Source: Leptodesmis sichuanensis A121
GTDB lineage: Bacteria; Cyanobacteriota; Cyanobacteriia; Leptolyngbyales; Leptolyngbyaceae
Direction of reading: 5' to 3'
Length of the DNA: 64,000 nucleotides
Assembly (NCBI RefSeq): GCF_021379005.1
Contig: NZ_CP075171.1
Span: 1,488,001 to 1,552,000 of the forward strand
In this document: positions 1 through 9,091 of the stretch, piece by piece
Layout: each line of letters begins with the position of its first letter
Numbering within the stretch: position 1 is the first letter of the stretch
Translations under genes and position numbers: made by a program
The notes under the pieces: generated by a model
The model's input: the letters and a program-made list of their open reading frames with translations, nothing else
Told to the model about the DNA's origin: nothing
Database searches by the model: none

Positions 1-532
1 TAAAGTCCAAGCCCTGGACAAACGGTCATTAACTGTGCAGATAGTGTCAGGCTAAACCTGGTTGACTGACAAATCTCCTGAACACCCGCTGCATCCCCAG
101 GAAATCAATTTCCTGGCTCATCGCCAAGGTCATCTAAAGACAACTGGACAAGAGTTTCAGTCTATTTACATGGACTTGCGCTGTTAGCCCAAAATTTATT
201 TTAGGGCGGTATTTTAGGGCGGGCTGACAACAGAGACCTGAGCCTTTCAGAACTTTTGGTCATGCAAGCACGCGCTGTTTTTGAACAGCACTTTTGCTAT
301 CAAATTCAACTCTGGCATTTACCTACCAAAACTACCTCTGAACAGGTTCAGAATCGGTCAGTTGAACCTGGTTGACCGACACATCTTCAAGTTTTGTCAG
401 TCAACCAGCCGTTTTGCCATTGCCTCAGGAAGCAACTCAACCTCTGCAAGAGCCTAGCCGCCCTGGATCTACCCGATCAGAAGAAGGTTTTTACCAGGGC
501 GGTGGAGCATTACTCATCCCTCAACTGTTCCT
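1..532. other. Intergenic region holding an inverted-repeat element
   Basis: No convincing gene is seen. A 57-codon open stretch (205-376, containing LSELLVMQARAVFEQHF) has no start context and no family I recognise; it could be a remnant. The region is dominated by three copies of CTGGTTGACYGACA, described in the repeat entry. There is also a short tandem of TATTTTAGGGCGG at about 197-222. The 3' end of the P-type ATPase gene enters from the right on the minus strand. Confidence 0.5.
58..408. repeat. Perfect 16-bp inverted repeat pair with a third internal copy
   Basis: Positions 58-73 (CTGGTTGACTGACAAA) and 393-408 (TTTGTCAGTCAACCAG) are exact reverse complements. A third copy, CTGGTTGACCGACA at 368-381, lies in direct orientation to the left arm and forms a 14-bp stem with one mismatch against 395-408, with a 13-nt loop. 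This could be the ends of a small non-autonomous element or a set of repressor/hairpin sites. No target-site duplication was established. Confidence 0.6.
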
Positions 533-3340
533 CTACCTGCTTGCCTGCTGCTTTCTCAAGCCCCAGGTGAATAACTTCTGCAATTCAACTGCCCAAAAGC
601 CGATCGTACTGACTCCCAAACAAATCAACAGTTCTTGTGTGGTCAGGGGTTTGGTTTCAAAGATGTTGTCCAGCCAGGGGGTGAAAATGACCATCATTTG
701 CAGACCAAAGGTGAGGATTACGGCTCCCAGCATGGGCTGATTGGATAATAACCCGCGCCAGATCAGCAAATCTCCTTCAGAGCGCATGGCCAGAGCCAGG
801 AAGATGCGGGAAAAGGCCAGGGTGACGAACACCATCGTCTTCCAGGTTTCCCAGCCCAGCGATCGCAGATAGTAACCCATCCCCAAAAAGGACAAGCCCA
901 TCAGTAACCCGATCCAGATAATGTCACGACCAACTCCCCGACTGAAGACACTTTCATTGGGAGGATAGGGGGGCCGTTTCATGACGTTGCTTTCTGCTGG
1001 TTCCACGCTCAGGGCGAGGGCTAATAATCCATCTGCCAGCAGGTTGATCCAGAGGATCTGGGTGGGTTCCAGGGGCAGGGGCATGGCAAACAGGGGAGCC
1101 AGCAGCATGATCACGACACCACTGGCATTTCCCGTGAGGTTATAGCGAATGAATTTGCGAATGTTGTCGTAGATGATGCGGCCTTCTTCGATCGCAGCCA
1201 CGATCGTCGCAAAGTTATCATTCAGTAGCACCATATCGGCGGCTTCTTTAGCGACATCAGTACCGGTAATTCCCATCGCGACTCCAATATCCGCTTTGCT
1301 GAGGGCGGGGGCATCATTGACTCCATCCCCCGTCATGGAGACAATCTCTCCTCGATTTTTCAGCGCTTCTACGATCGCTAATTTCTGCTGCGGAGACACC
1401 CGCGCATAAACCGACACTGTTGCCGCTTTCTCCTCTAATTCGGTCAGCGATAGCTCGTTCAGATCCTGGCCTGTGAGATACTGACCATCGGTGGCAATCT
1501 TCAGGTCTTCAGCAATGCATTTGGCCATCAGGGGATGGTCGCCTGTAATCATGATGGTGCGAATTCCGGCCTGGGTACAAATCTGAATGGCAGAACGGGC
1601 TTCGGGACGGGCAGGGTCTAACATCCCGACGAGGCCCACAAAGATCAGGTTTTGTTCACTGGATACCTCTGCACCACTGGGAGGCAGGTATTCCAGGTGC
1701 TGAAAAGCGACGCCTAAGACGCGAGTTCCAGAGGCGGCAAGATGATCGTTCTGTTCTTTTATTTTTTCTTCCCAGGTGGTATCCAGGGGTTCAATACGAT
1801 CGCCTACCCAGACATGACTGGAGATTTGCAACAAGCCATCGACCGAACCTTTGGTAAAGGAGATGTAGGGGGTAATGGGCAGGGTATAGGTGATCGGCAA
1901 TAGGCGAGAGGAGTTATTATCCACAATCCATTTCCCGTCTTTCACCCCAAGCTGGTGCAGGGTGGTCATGCGTTTGCGATCGCTGTCAAAGGGAGCTTCG
2001 GCGACGCGAGGAAACAGATCTTCCAACTCTTCTTTGGCCAACCCCAGGCGATCGGCCGCAACGACAAGAGCAATTTCGGTGGGATCACCGATCGCTTTGG
2101 GCACATCAGAATCAGCCCGGTTTGGATCACCGGGAGTGGGTTCATCCGGGATCAGCGCGTTATTGCACAGAGCGCTACCAACCAGGGTAAGAGCCATGGG
2201 GGGAGGCAGGGGTACACCTTCCCCCGGTCGGAAAATGGACTTTTTGCCGTCTAATCGAGAGGTAATTTGGGCGTAGGATTCTCGCAATTCCACCCGTTCC
2301 CCAGCCAGAGATAGGATGGTAACGGTCATGCGGTTTTCGGTCAGGGTGCCTGTTTTATCAGAACAGATAGTGGTGACAGAACCGAGCGTTTCCACTGCGG
2401 GCAATTTCCGAATCAGGGCATGACGTTTTAACATGCGCCGGGAACCCAGGGCCAGGGCAATGGTGACAACGGCAGGTAAGCCTTCAGGAATGATGGCAAC
2501 GGCAAGACTGACCGCCGTCAGGAACAGGTCGTCCAGGTTTTCACCGCGAGCCATGCCAAACAAAAAGATCACAGCAACCAGAGCCAGGGCAGCCAGGGCT
2601 AAGCGACGACCCAATTGATCGAGGCGGCGTTGTAGGGGGGTTTGTTCCTGTTCTACGGATTGTAGAGAGTCAGCAATCTGGCCCAGTTCGGTGTTCATCC
2701 CAGTTTCGGTGACGATCGCCCGCCCCCGCCCATAGGTGATGATCGTCCCCATGAAGACCATATTGGTGCGATCGCCCAGCGCTAACGCCTCGCCTGCGAT
2801 CGGGGCCAGCGTTTTTTCAACCGATTCCGACTCCCCAGTGAAAGCGGCTTCTTGCGTTCGCAGGTTAACGCACTCCAACAAACGCGCATCGGCAGGCACC
2901 TGATCCCCATCTTCCAATTGCACAATATCCCCAGGAACCAACTCCCGGGCCAGCAATTGTAACCATTCCCCATCCCGATACACTCTGGCTCTGGGGACGG
3001 CCATTTTCTTGAGGGCCGCAAATTCTTTTCCAGCCCGGTATTCCTGGGTAAACCCTAAAGCGGCATTGAAAATGACGATCGCCATAATTGCGGCTGCATC
3101 TTTGAAGTCTCCCAGAAAGGCGGAGATAACAGCGGCAACAATCAGGACAACGACAGTGGTGGCTGTGAATTGCTCCCACAGCATCAGCCACGGACTTTTG
3201 GGTGGGTGGGCAGCCAATTCGTTTGGGCCATACTGGGCATAGCGTCGGGCAGCCTCATCAGCACTGAGACCCGTGGTTGGAGAGGTTCCAAGTTGCTGCA
3301 AAACTTCAGAGGCACTGAGTTGATACCAGGGTTGAGCCAT
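533..3340 (-). CDS. pacL: P-type (P2A) cation-transporting ATPase, PacL-like Ca2+ pump
   Basis: ATP-driven cation export across the cytoplasmic membrane, probably Ca2+. The 935 residues show the N-terminal cation-ATPase domain (GPNEL, 38-42), the actuator motif TGES (168-171), PEGLP in M4 (about 285-289), the phosphorylated Asp328 in DKTGTLT, the hinge TGDGVNDAP (about residue 668) and C-terminal membrane helices. Length fits PacL/SERCA-type pumps. By eye, M4 Glu and the M6 Asn and Asp are kept, while the SERCA site-I Glu in M5 is Gly (NASG for NVGE) and Thr799 is Ala, so one ion site is expected. Monocistronic; the next gene (Rieske protein) ends 108 nt upstream. Ion specificity is inferred. 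Confidence 0.9.
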   Translation of the reverse strand: MAQPWYQLSASEVLQQLGTSPTTGLSADEAARRYAQYGPNELAAHPPKSPWLMLWEQFTATTVVVLIVAAVISAFLGDFKDAAAIMAIVIFNAALGFTQEYRAGKEFAALKKMAVPRARVYRDGEWLQLLARELVPGDIVQLEDGDQVPADARLLECVNLRTQEAAFTGESESVEKTLAPIAGEALALGDRTNMVFMGTIITYGRGRAIVTETGMNTELGQIADSLQSVEQEQTPLQRRLDQLGRRLALAALALVAVIFLFGMARGENLDDLFLTAVSLAVAIIPEGLPAVVTIALALGSRRMLKRHALIRKLPAVETLGSVTTICSDKTGTLTENRMTVTILSLAGERVELRESYAQITSRLDGKKSIFRPGEGVPLPPPMALTLVGSALCNNALIPDEPTPGDPNRADSDVPKAIGDPTEIALVVAADRLGLAKEELEDLFPRVAEAPFDSDRKRMTTLHQLGVKDGKWIVDNNSSRLLPITYTLPITPYISFTKGSVDGLLQISSHVWVGDRIEPLDTTWEEKIKEQNDHLAASGTRVLGVAFQHLEYLPPSGAEVSSEQNLIFVGLVGMLDPARPEARSAIQICTQAGIRTIMITGDHPLMAKCIAEDLKIATDGQYLTGQDLNELSLTELEEKAATVSVYARVSPQQKLAIVEALKNRGEIVSMTGDGVNDAPALSKADIGVAMGITGTDVAKEAADMVLLNDNFATIVAAIEEGRIIYDNIRKFIRYNLTGNASGVVIMLLAPLFAMPLPLEPTQILWINLLADGLLALALSVEPAESNVMKRPPYPPNESVFSRGVGRDIIWIGLLMGLSFLGMGYYLRSLGWETWKTMVFVTLAFSRIFLALAMRSEGDLLIWRGLLSNQPMLGAVILTFGLQMMVIFTPWLDNIFETKPLTTQELLICLGVSTIGFWAVELQKLFTWGLRKQQASR

Positions 3341-3448
3341 AGGGTTGGATCAGAGGATTGGATCAAATGGGATGAACCTGCCTCCTGATTAAACCATGCA
3401 TTTCTCAAGGAAAATTGACACTTAGGAATGAGAATTGATTAACGGTCA

Positions 3449-4768
3449 TCACTTCCTGGCATGAACATAGTCTACAAAGTAAAACTGGGGTTCTAGCCAG
3501 AGTTTTAGCCAGGTATAGAGGCCAAGACCCAGTAAGGCTGAAATGGCCAGGGGAAGGCCAAGCCGCAGCCGCAGGGGGTCGGGGAGCTGGGCCGCGATCG
3601 CTACAGCAATTGCAAAGTATCCCAGCAATCCCCATTGCAGTCGATGAATGATGGCGAGTGCCCGACGGCAACTGTGACAAATGAGGGTGTGTTGCTGGTA
3701 GCGATCGAGCAAGGCTTCCCGGCTGAGGGGAACGGTTGCCTGGGCAGGAGATCCAGGCCAGGGAATGCGGCCCTGACAGTAGCGATCAAACCAGTGACGA
3801 AATTCAATCACCAGGCGATCGGCACTGGTCGGTAGTTTGTAAGCCGCTTTCCAGGTAGAGTTCGACGAGGAATCTTGTAAATAGTGTTCTTGCAAATGGA
3901 GCAACACCATATCCCCATCCAGTACGGCATTGCGGATTTTGATATGCTCCCACCAGCGGGGAATGAGCCGTTGGAATCCGGTGGCAAAATTCCGGGGAAA
4001 TTGCGCCACAATCCGGGATTTTCCAGGAGCGACGGGAATGCAGTAAGTGACCAGTCCCACTTGCCGTCCGCCCCCGAACTGGATCGCGTATTCCAGACGG
4101 CAGGGTGGTTCAAAGGTGATCTGGGCGGGAAAGTTGCCTTCTGTTTCGGCTTCAATCCGCGTTGCGGTGGAGTGTTCGATAGTGATGAGAAGGGGTTTAG
4201 CTCGATCGCGATCGCCCTGCACGCCATGATGAGCAAAGGGAACATGGGCCGGATCGGCTACATTTTCTACTAACGTCTGCCAGTCATAAGCCAACTCCCG
4301 CACCATAGATGACCAGACAAATCCCTGGCTGCGGTCTATCTGAGGAGAGAGCGGCAGAGGTTTAGAGTTAGCCATCTCTGGGGTATTGGCATCTGCCCAA
4401 ACCCAGAGCAACCCATTCATTTGTTGAGTGGGTAGTCTCTTGACACAAAAACCAGCTTCATTTTTGGTAACTACATCTGGGCTTGCGGCCTGGGGAATCC
4501 ATCGACAGGTGCCCTGAGCGTCAAACTGCCAGCCGTGATAACTGCACATTAACTGGCCAGTTTGGGGATCAATCCGCCCTTCACTTAACGGCGCTAACCG
4601 ATGGGGGCAGTAATCTAAAAAGACGCAATATTCCGGTGCAGCCGGTGGCTTCCAGATCACGAGCCGTTGGTTGAGCAGGGTCACTGAAGTTGGCTGCTCA
4701 GGATCGAGATCTTCAACGGGGGAAAGGGGATACCACTGCTGAAAAAAGTTAAATTCTGCGTCTACCAT
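3449..4768 (-). CDS. Rieske 2Fe-2S oxygenase, pheophorbide a oxygenase (PaO/TIC55/PTC52) family
   Basis: Mononuclear-iron oxygenase predicted to act on a chlorophyll-type tetrapyrrole. The Rieske cluster ligands are visible as C54-x-H56 (CPHR) and C75-x2-H78 (CSYHGW). The catalytic iron motif is DPAHVPFAHHG around residue 170. The C-terminus has the family's CxxC (ICHSC) followed by two hydrophobic helices and a charged tail, as expected for a thylakoid/envelope-anchored PaO-type enzyme. Length (439) fits. It lies 61 nt downstream of an alpha/beta hydrolase on the same strand, probably cotranscribed. The substrate is unknown; cyanobacterial members are poorly characterised. Confidence 0.88.
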   Translation of the reverse strand: MVDAEFNFFQQWYPLSPVEDLDPEQPTSVTLLNQRLVIWKPPAAPEYCVFLDYCPHRLAPLSEGRIDPQTGQLMCSYHGWQFDAQGTCRWIPQAASPDVVTKNEAGFCVKRLPTQQMNGLLWVWADANTPEMANSKPLPLSPQIDRSQGFVWSSMVRELAYDWQTLVENVADPAHVPFAHHGVQGDRDRAKPLLITIEHSTATRIEAETEGNFPAQITFEPPCRLEYAIQFGGGRQVGLVTYCIPVAPGKSRIVAQFPRNFATGFQRLIPRWWEHIKIRNAVLDGDMVLLHLQEHYLQDSSSNSTWKAAYKLPTSADRLVIEFRHWFDRYCQGRIPWPGSPAQATVPLSREALLDRYQQHTLICHSCRRALAIIHRLQWGLLGYFAIAVAIAAQLPDPLRLRLGLPLAISALLGLGLYTWLKLWLEPQFYFVDYVHARK

Positions 4769-4829
4769 GTCTGCCGAGATAGGTGTTGCTCATTAATGCG
4801 CTGATTCGTCCCATCAAGGGAGATGATCG

Positions 4830-5726
4830 CTATAAAGTAGCTAACCATTCCAGAATGGCAGGATTCACGGCATTGGGATTTTCATCGTGAGGACAGTGCC
4901 CCGTATTGGGAATTGGAATAAAGGTCAGCGGTGCAGACTCGGCGTGCTGCTTGTAAATGGTGGCTCCGGCGATCGGCGTCCAGGGGTCAGCTTCTCCCCA
5001 GATTACCAACAGCGGCACCTGGACTTTGGGCAGTAACTCGGCTGGAGTTGGGCCAGGAGGAGCGGTCAGCACAGAGGCAAAGACTCGCTGGGCACCTGGA
5101 TCGCAGGAAGGTGTATAGATCAGTTCAATTAACTCATCGGTAATAGCGGTGCGATCGCAGTAGACTTGTTGCAACGTGCGGCGTAAGCGGGACTTTTGCC
5201 GGATTCGGTTAAACAGGAATGGCCCCACCAGATTAGAACTGACGACTTTGGTAAAGGTGCCCATCATCAGACGCAGGGGTAAATTGAGTTCATCCGGTCG
5301 GTGATTCAGGCCACCTGCACAGTTGAGCAGTACCCCTCCAGCAGCCACTTCTGGATGATTTGCCAGCACCATCAAACACAACAACCCTCCGATCGAGTTG
5401 CCAACTAATACGGTGGGTTCTTGAATATGCTCTGTCCAAAAATCTTTAAGCTGTTCCTGCCATAGTTCTACGGTGTAACTCAAGGCAGGCTTGTCAGACC
5501 CTCCAAAGCCTAACAAGTCGATCGCATAGACCTGATAACCAGCTGCAGCCAGGACAGGAATGTTTTTTCGCCAATGGCCGATCGCAGCTCCAAACCCATG
5601 AACCAGCAGCAGGGGACGACCTGCTCCCTGCACCGTGTATCGAATTGCGTGACCCTTCCAGTTCCAGGTCAATTTTTCCAGATCAGCAGTCGGGGTTGAT
5701 TGAATCAGCACGGTTTTATTGAGCAA
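4830..5726 (-). CDS. Alpha/beta-fold hydrolase
   Basis: Serine hydrolase of the alpha/beta superfamily, 298 residues. The oxyanion-hole motif LVHGFG (41-46), the nucleophile elbow GNSIGG with Ser111, an acid in WGEADPW and the catalytic His in NTGHCPHDENP form a complete triad. It resembles plastid/cyanobacterial hydrolases related to pheophytinase-like enzymes, but the substrate cannot be read from sequence. First gene of a probable two-gene unit with the downstream Rieske oxygenase. A promoter would lie in the 170-nt gap to the divergent small membrane protein gene. Confidence 0.87.
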   Translation of the reverse strand: MLNKTVLIQSTPTADLEKLTWNWKGHAIRYTVQGAGRPLLLVHGFGAAIGHWRKNIPVLAAAGYQVYAIDLLGFGGSDKPALSYTVELWQEQLKDFWTEHIQEPTVLVGNSIGGLLCLMVLANHPEVAAGGVLLNCAGGLNHRPDELNLPLRLMMGTFTKVVSSNLVGPFLFNRIRQKSRLRRTLQQVYCDRTAITDELIELIYTPSCDPGAQRVFASVLTAPPGPTPAELLPKVQVPLLVIWGEADPWTPIAGATIYKQHAESAPLTFIPIPNTGHCPHDENPNAVNPAILEWLATL

Positions 5727-5827
5727 CGCTTCTTAAACTATCTTCATAATACAAAAGCTAACCCATTCTCCAGATTTTGGGTAACGCCTGCCGGAGCAGG
5801 TGCGGTTATCCACCCCCTCTAAATAAG

Positions 5828-5857
5828 TTGACTATTTTTGCAAGTATCTGTTACATT
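5828..5857 (+). promoter_or_regulatory. Sigma70-type promoter candidate
   Basis: TTGACT (5828-5833) and TACATT (5852-5857), 18 bp apart, precede the small membrane-protein gene starting at 5896, predicting a leader of about 30 nt. Based on motif match only. Confidence 0.5.
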
Positions 5858-5895
5858 TATTTACAGATTGAAACAAAAGTTTGCGAGGAAGCGTA

Positions 5896-6129
5896 ATGAC
5901 CATCCTGATTGCACTATTCGTTATCGGTTGGGTTGCCGCATCCGTTATTGGCACTATGGCCTACTTCCGGGGCGAACAAACCAAGCCCATCCACGAGCGC
6001 AACTGGCGCTCAGAGTCCTTCGAAAAGCTGGCCGAGTCCATTACAGGCAGCAAGATAGACTTCAATACCCGGGTTCCCGGCTTTGACAACCTGGACTCTT
6101 ACTCCAGCAGCCTGCTCCCTGAGGCTTAA
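5896..6129 (+). CDS. Single-helix thylakoid-type protein, Psb35-like
   Basis: 77-residue protein: an N-terminal hydrophobic helix (TILIALFVIGWVAASVIG, residues 2-19), then the basic/acidic signature YFRGEQTKPIHERNWRS and a soluble tail. The start is the ATG at 5896, preceded by GAGGAA 5 nt upstream; a TTG five codons earlier is less likely. It resembles the small cyanobacterial protein described as Psb35 (Ssl2148 in Synechocystis), which stabilises the CP47 assembly module; I am sure of the architecture and only moderately sure of the name. It has its own promoter candidate and is followed by a strong terminator. Confidence 0.65.
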   Translation: MTILIALFVIGWVAASVIGTMAYFRGEQTKPIHERNWRSESFEKLAESITGSKIDFNTRVPGFDNLDSYSSSLLPEA

Positions 6130-6226
6130 AGCCGTCCCACTGAGCTGAGTCTCCGGGTTTTTAACCCAGCGATCTCTCAGTCAAAGTCTTCAAACGTTTA
6201 GTCACGATATTTCCCACGGTACCTCT

Positions 6227-6266
6227 CCCCTCTGTTTCGGTGGCTTGAAACAGGGGGGCTTTTTTG
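6227..6266 (+). terminator. Rho-independent terminator
   Basis: A 12-bp stem with one G-U pair (CCCCTCTGTTTC 6227-6238 with GAAACAGGGGGG 6247-6258), loop of 8 nt, then CTTTTTTG. It sits about 100 nt after the small membrane-protein gene. Confidence 0.85.
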
Positions 6267-6408
6267 TGACTTGTATCAATACCCAACCCTTTGTTCGCTC
6301 ACCAATTTTTGAGGCAAACGTCAACTTCAACCCCTGGCTGAACTCACTTCAAAAACTGGGCAAATTCCCGATGATGAAAGGGTAAGCATCTATGAGGTTG
6401 CAGATTCT

Positions 6409-6657
6409 ATGAAGCCCCCTACTTATCGACACACGATCCGGTTTCGCGGTAGCAGTCACCCCCACGGGCGGTATCAGTTACAAATCTCTGAAATCATGTC
6501 AGATGGGCAACTCTTTTACCGTGCTCAATGGGACTTTCCCACCCTGCGAACGGTTCTGGCATTCCTGAGAAAGTATTTCCCCACCAGTCAAGCGCTGACC
6601 ATTATGGAAAATCAAGTAGCCGGATTTGATACAGTTCTGTCTTCTGTTGGTTTCTAA
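6409..6657 (+). CDS. Small conserved-type hypothetical protein (82 aa)
   Basis: I do not recognise the family. The protein is soluble, basic at the N-terminus (MKPPTYRHTIRFRG), with a predicted alpha/beta composition (GRYQLQISEIMSDGQLFYRAQW, then a helix VLAFLRKYFPTSQALTIM). Codon use resembles the neighbours. After the TAA the frame stays open for 24 more codons (NERAILPSYYHYV...QLR) up to a second TAA whose last base is the A of the next gene's ATG. The stop may therefore shorten an originally longer protein, or the tail may be chance. Confidence 0.6.
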   Translation: MKPPTYRHTIRFRGSSHPHGRYQLQISEIMSDGQLFYRAQWDFPTLRTVLAFLRKYFPTSQALTIMENQVAGFDTVLSSVGF

Positions 6658-6732
6658 AACGAAAGGGCGATCTTGCCGAGTTACTATCACTATGTACAAC
6701 AGGTTGCTCGCCACTATCAACAATTGCGGTAA

Positions 6733-7659
6733 ATGGCACTTCCCCTGGTTTACCATCCCGATTATGTTGTGCCGTTGCCTCCCGGCCACCGTTTTCCGAT
6801 GGCAAAATTCCAGTTGCTGTACGACATTTTGTTGACGGATCGAGTTGCCCGACCGGAGCAATTTCATTTACCCGGACGACCTCCGCAGGAGTGGATTGAA
6901 CTGGTTCATACCCCTGATTATGTGCAGGCCTATTCTCAGGGTGCCCTGGATGCCAAAGCTCAACGCCGAATTGGCTTGCCCTGGAGTCCGGCTTTGGTGA
7001 ACCGTACTTGTGTGGCGGTGGGAGGAACTATTTTGACGGCGAAGTTAGCGTTGCAACATGGGATTGCCTGTAATACCGCTGGCGGAACTCACCACGCCTT
7101 TCCCAGCTATGGATCTGGATTTTGTATCTTCAATGACCTGGCGATCGCGGCCCGTCTGCTGCAACAGCTAGGGCTGGTCAGAACCGTACTCATTGTGGAT
7201 CTGGATGTGCATCAAGGAGATGGCACAGCAGCCATTTTTCAAAATGATGCTAGTGTGTTTACCTTTTCCATGCACTGTCAGGTCAACTTTCCTGGCACCA
7301 AGCAACAGAGTGATCTGGATGTGCCCCTCCCGGAAGGCATGGAGGACGAGGAGTATTTGCGAACGCTGGCCGATTACTTGCCCGATCTGCTGTCCCAGGT
7401 CAGACCAGATTTGGTGTTCTATGATGCGGGTGTCGATCCGCATCACAGCGATCGTCTGGGCAAACTGGCCCTGACCGATACCGGGCTGTTTCAGCGCGAT
7501 CGCTATGTCCTCTCTAGTTGTCTCTCTCAGGGATATCCCGTAGCTTGTGTGATTGGTGGTGGCTATGCGGATGATCTATTTGCCCTGGCATATCGGCACT
7601 CCCTACTTCATCGCGCCGCCAGTGACGTTTACCACCAGGGTTCTGCTCCATTCTGCTAA
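6733..7659 (+). CDS. Histone-deacetylase superfamily deacetylase
   Basis: Zn-dependent amidohydrolase of the HDAC/acetoin-utilisation (AcuC/class IV-like) family, 308 residues. Visible active-site elements: His120-His121 in GGTHHAF, Zn ligands Asp158 and His160 in DLDVHQGDG, and a third Zn Asp in FYDAGVDPH. In bacteria such enzymes deacetylate lysines or small acetylated polyamines; the substrate here is unknown. The ATG overlaps, by one base, the in-frame TAA that ends the open tail of the preceding small gene, hinting at coupling. Complete domain, no oddities. Confidence 0.9.
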   Translation: MALPLVYHPDYVVPLPPGHRFPMAKFQLLYDILLTDRVARPEQFHLPGRPPQEWIELVHTPDYVQAYSQGALDAKAQRRIGLPWSPALVNRTCVAVGGTILTAKLALQHGIACNTAGGTHHAFPSYGSGFCIFNDLAIAARLLQQLGLVRTVLIVDLDVHQGDGTAAIFQNDASVFTFSMHCQVNFPGTKQQSDLDVPLPEGMEDEEYLRTLADYLPDLLSQVRPDLVFYDAGVDPHHSDRLGKLALTDTGLFQRDRYVLSSCLSQGYPVACVIGGGYADDLFALAYRHSLLHRAASDVYHQGSAPFC

Positions 7660-7915
7660 CAGCTAAAAGAGAATTGCACCCGATCATTGATTCAGCTATC
7701 TTGAATCCCTTTAACGGGATACTTTGATGCTTTCTTGCTGTCTCCAATTAAATCTTTATGCCTCTGAAATGGGAAAGTCCGCAAATTCCGGTATAAAAGT
7801 ATAACGCTTCCATAAAGTAATACAATTTTTTCCAGTTTTTTCCCTGTTGGACACAATAGATTAGGTTTTTGTTTGCTCATTTCCTGAGTCGTCCAGTTCA
7901 TGCCAGGGGCAATTT

Positions 7916-9091
7916 ATGAACATTTTTGTGCTTTCAGAACTCTCTTCCGAAAACAATCATGTCGGCTGGTCTGTAAGCCATAGTTTAGAAGAAACCTTAG
8001 CCAGTGCCTGTCAGGCTCAGTTCATCTACCCATACTGGAACGGGCACACCTCCACCAACCTGTTCCCCGATGCGGTCGATCAGCAGGTTAGTTTTCTCAA
8101 TCGCTGTCGCAATCGCTTGCTGAAGTCCTGGTATACGGTAGAAGTATGGCCAGAACTGGGGCCGGGGCTAAATATCCTGCTGGTCGTTGGCATTCGCCCC
8201 AAGTTTTTGCTCTCTATGTTTGCGCTTGGCCCGGTACTGGATCAGTTTGATCTGCGCATTGGTTATCTGCTGGATGGATTTGATCCCCGCTACATGAACC
8301 AACCGCCGCTCACCAAACTGGATCACTTATTTGTGATTAGCAATCAATTGGCGGATGAGGTGCGATCGCGCTATTCCGTCAATGTGTCCTGGTTGCCTTT
8401 AGGGATTAATACTCTGGCCTGGGGAAATTACTCGACCCATCGCTCGATCGACATCATGGGTTATGGTCGTATGAATGAGGCGGTTCATAGCCAGTTACAG
8501 CCGCATTTCAACCAGGCAGATCGCGATCGCATTTATTTTCATTCCACCTTCACCTGTACAGGGGTTGCCAATCCAAAGGAACATATTGCTTTGCAAATCA
8601 AGCTACTGAAGCGATCGAAGATTAACCTTTGTTTTGAAGCCAGCAATATCCCCCGGTTTTGTGGACACTCTCCGTTGTTATACCGCTGGCTGGAAGGATG
8701 GGCTGCTGGGAGTGCGATCGTCGGTACAAAACCCCGGGATCCAGAAGTAAGAGCACTGATGGACTGGCCGAACAGCACACTGGAGCTTCCTGCCAAGCCG
8801 GAAGAGTGGATTCCCTTCCTGGAAACCCTGCTGGATGATGAGGCGAAATTAGCTGAAATCTCTCACCGTAATTACCGGGAATGCCGATTAAGACATGATT
8901 GGCGGTATCGGTTACGCCATCTGTTCACCATGATGCATCTCCCCATGCCCCAAGCCCTGGAACAGGAACTGGCCGAAATTCGCCAGTGTTTGGGACTGAG
9001 TGAGAAAGTTCAAGACGGCCCCCGTGTGCTGGAAGAAATTCCTCAACCCGTGGAAGTGCATGAATTTCAGGGGCTGCGATCGCGGTATTAA
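7916..9091 (+). CDS. Glycosyltransferase-like GT-B protein
   Basis: 391 residues with an N-terminal GT-B-like half (MNIFVLSEL..., LNILLVVG) and a C-terminal nucleotide-sugar domain with PLGINTLAWG and the acceptor-side signature FCGHSPLLYRWLEGWAAGSAIVGTKPRDPEVR, like Glyco_trans_1 (GT4-type) proteins. No signal peptide. Probably modifies a cell-envelope or exopolysaccharide glycan. Its stop codon overlaps by 4 nt the stop of the convergent glucokinase gene. Specificity is not readable. Confidence 0.72.
   Translation: MNIFVLSELSSENNHVGWSVSHSLEETLASACQAQFIYPYWNGHTSTNLFPDAVDQQVSFLNRCRNRLLKSWYTVEVWPELGPGLNILLVVGIRPKFLLSMFALGPVLDQFDLRIGYLLDGFDPRYMNQPPLTKLDHLFVISNQLADEVRSRYSVNVSWLPLGINTLAWGNYSTHRSIDIMGYGRMNEAVHSQLQPHFNQADRDRIYFHSTFTCTGVANPKEHIALQIKLLKRSKINLCFEASNIPRFCGHSPLLYRWLEGWAAGSAIVGTKPRDPEVRALMDWPNSTLELPAKPEEWIPFLETLLDDEAKLAEISHRNYRECRLRHDWRYRLRHLFTMMHLPMPQALEQELAEIRQCLGLSEKVQDGPRVLEEIPQPVEVHEFQGLRSRY

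Noticed and set aside
372-740. 122-codon plus-strand ORF overlapping the P-ATPase 3' end
   Set aside because: Antisense to a conserved gene over most of its length, low-complexity start, no family features.
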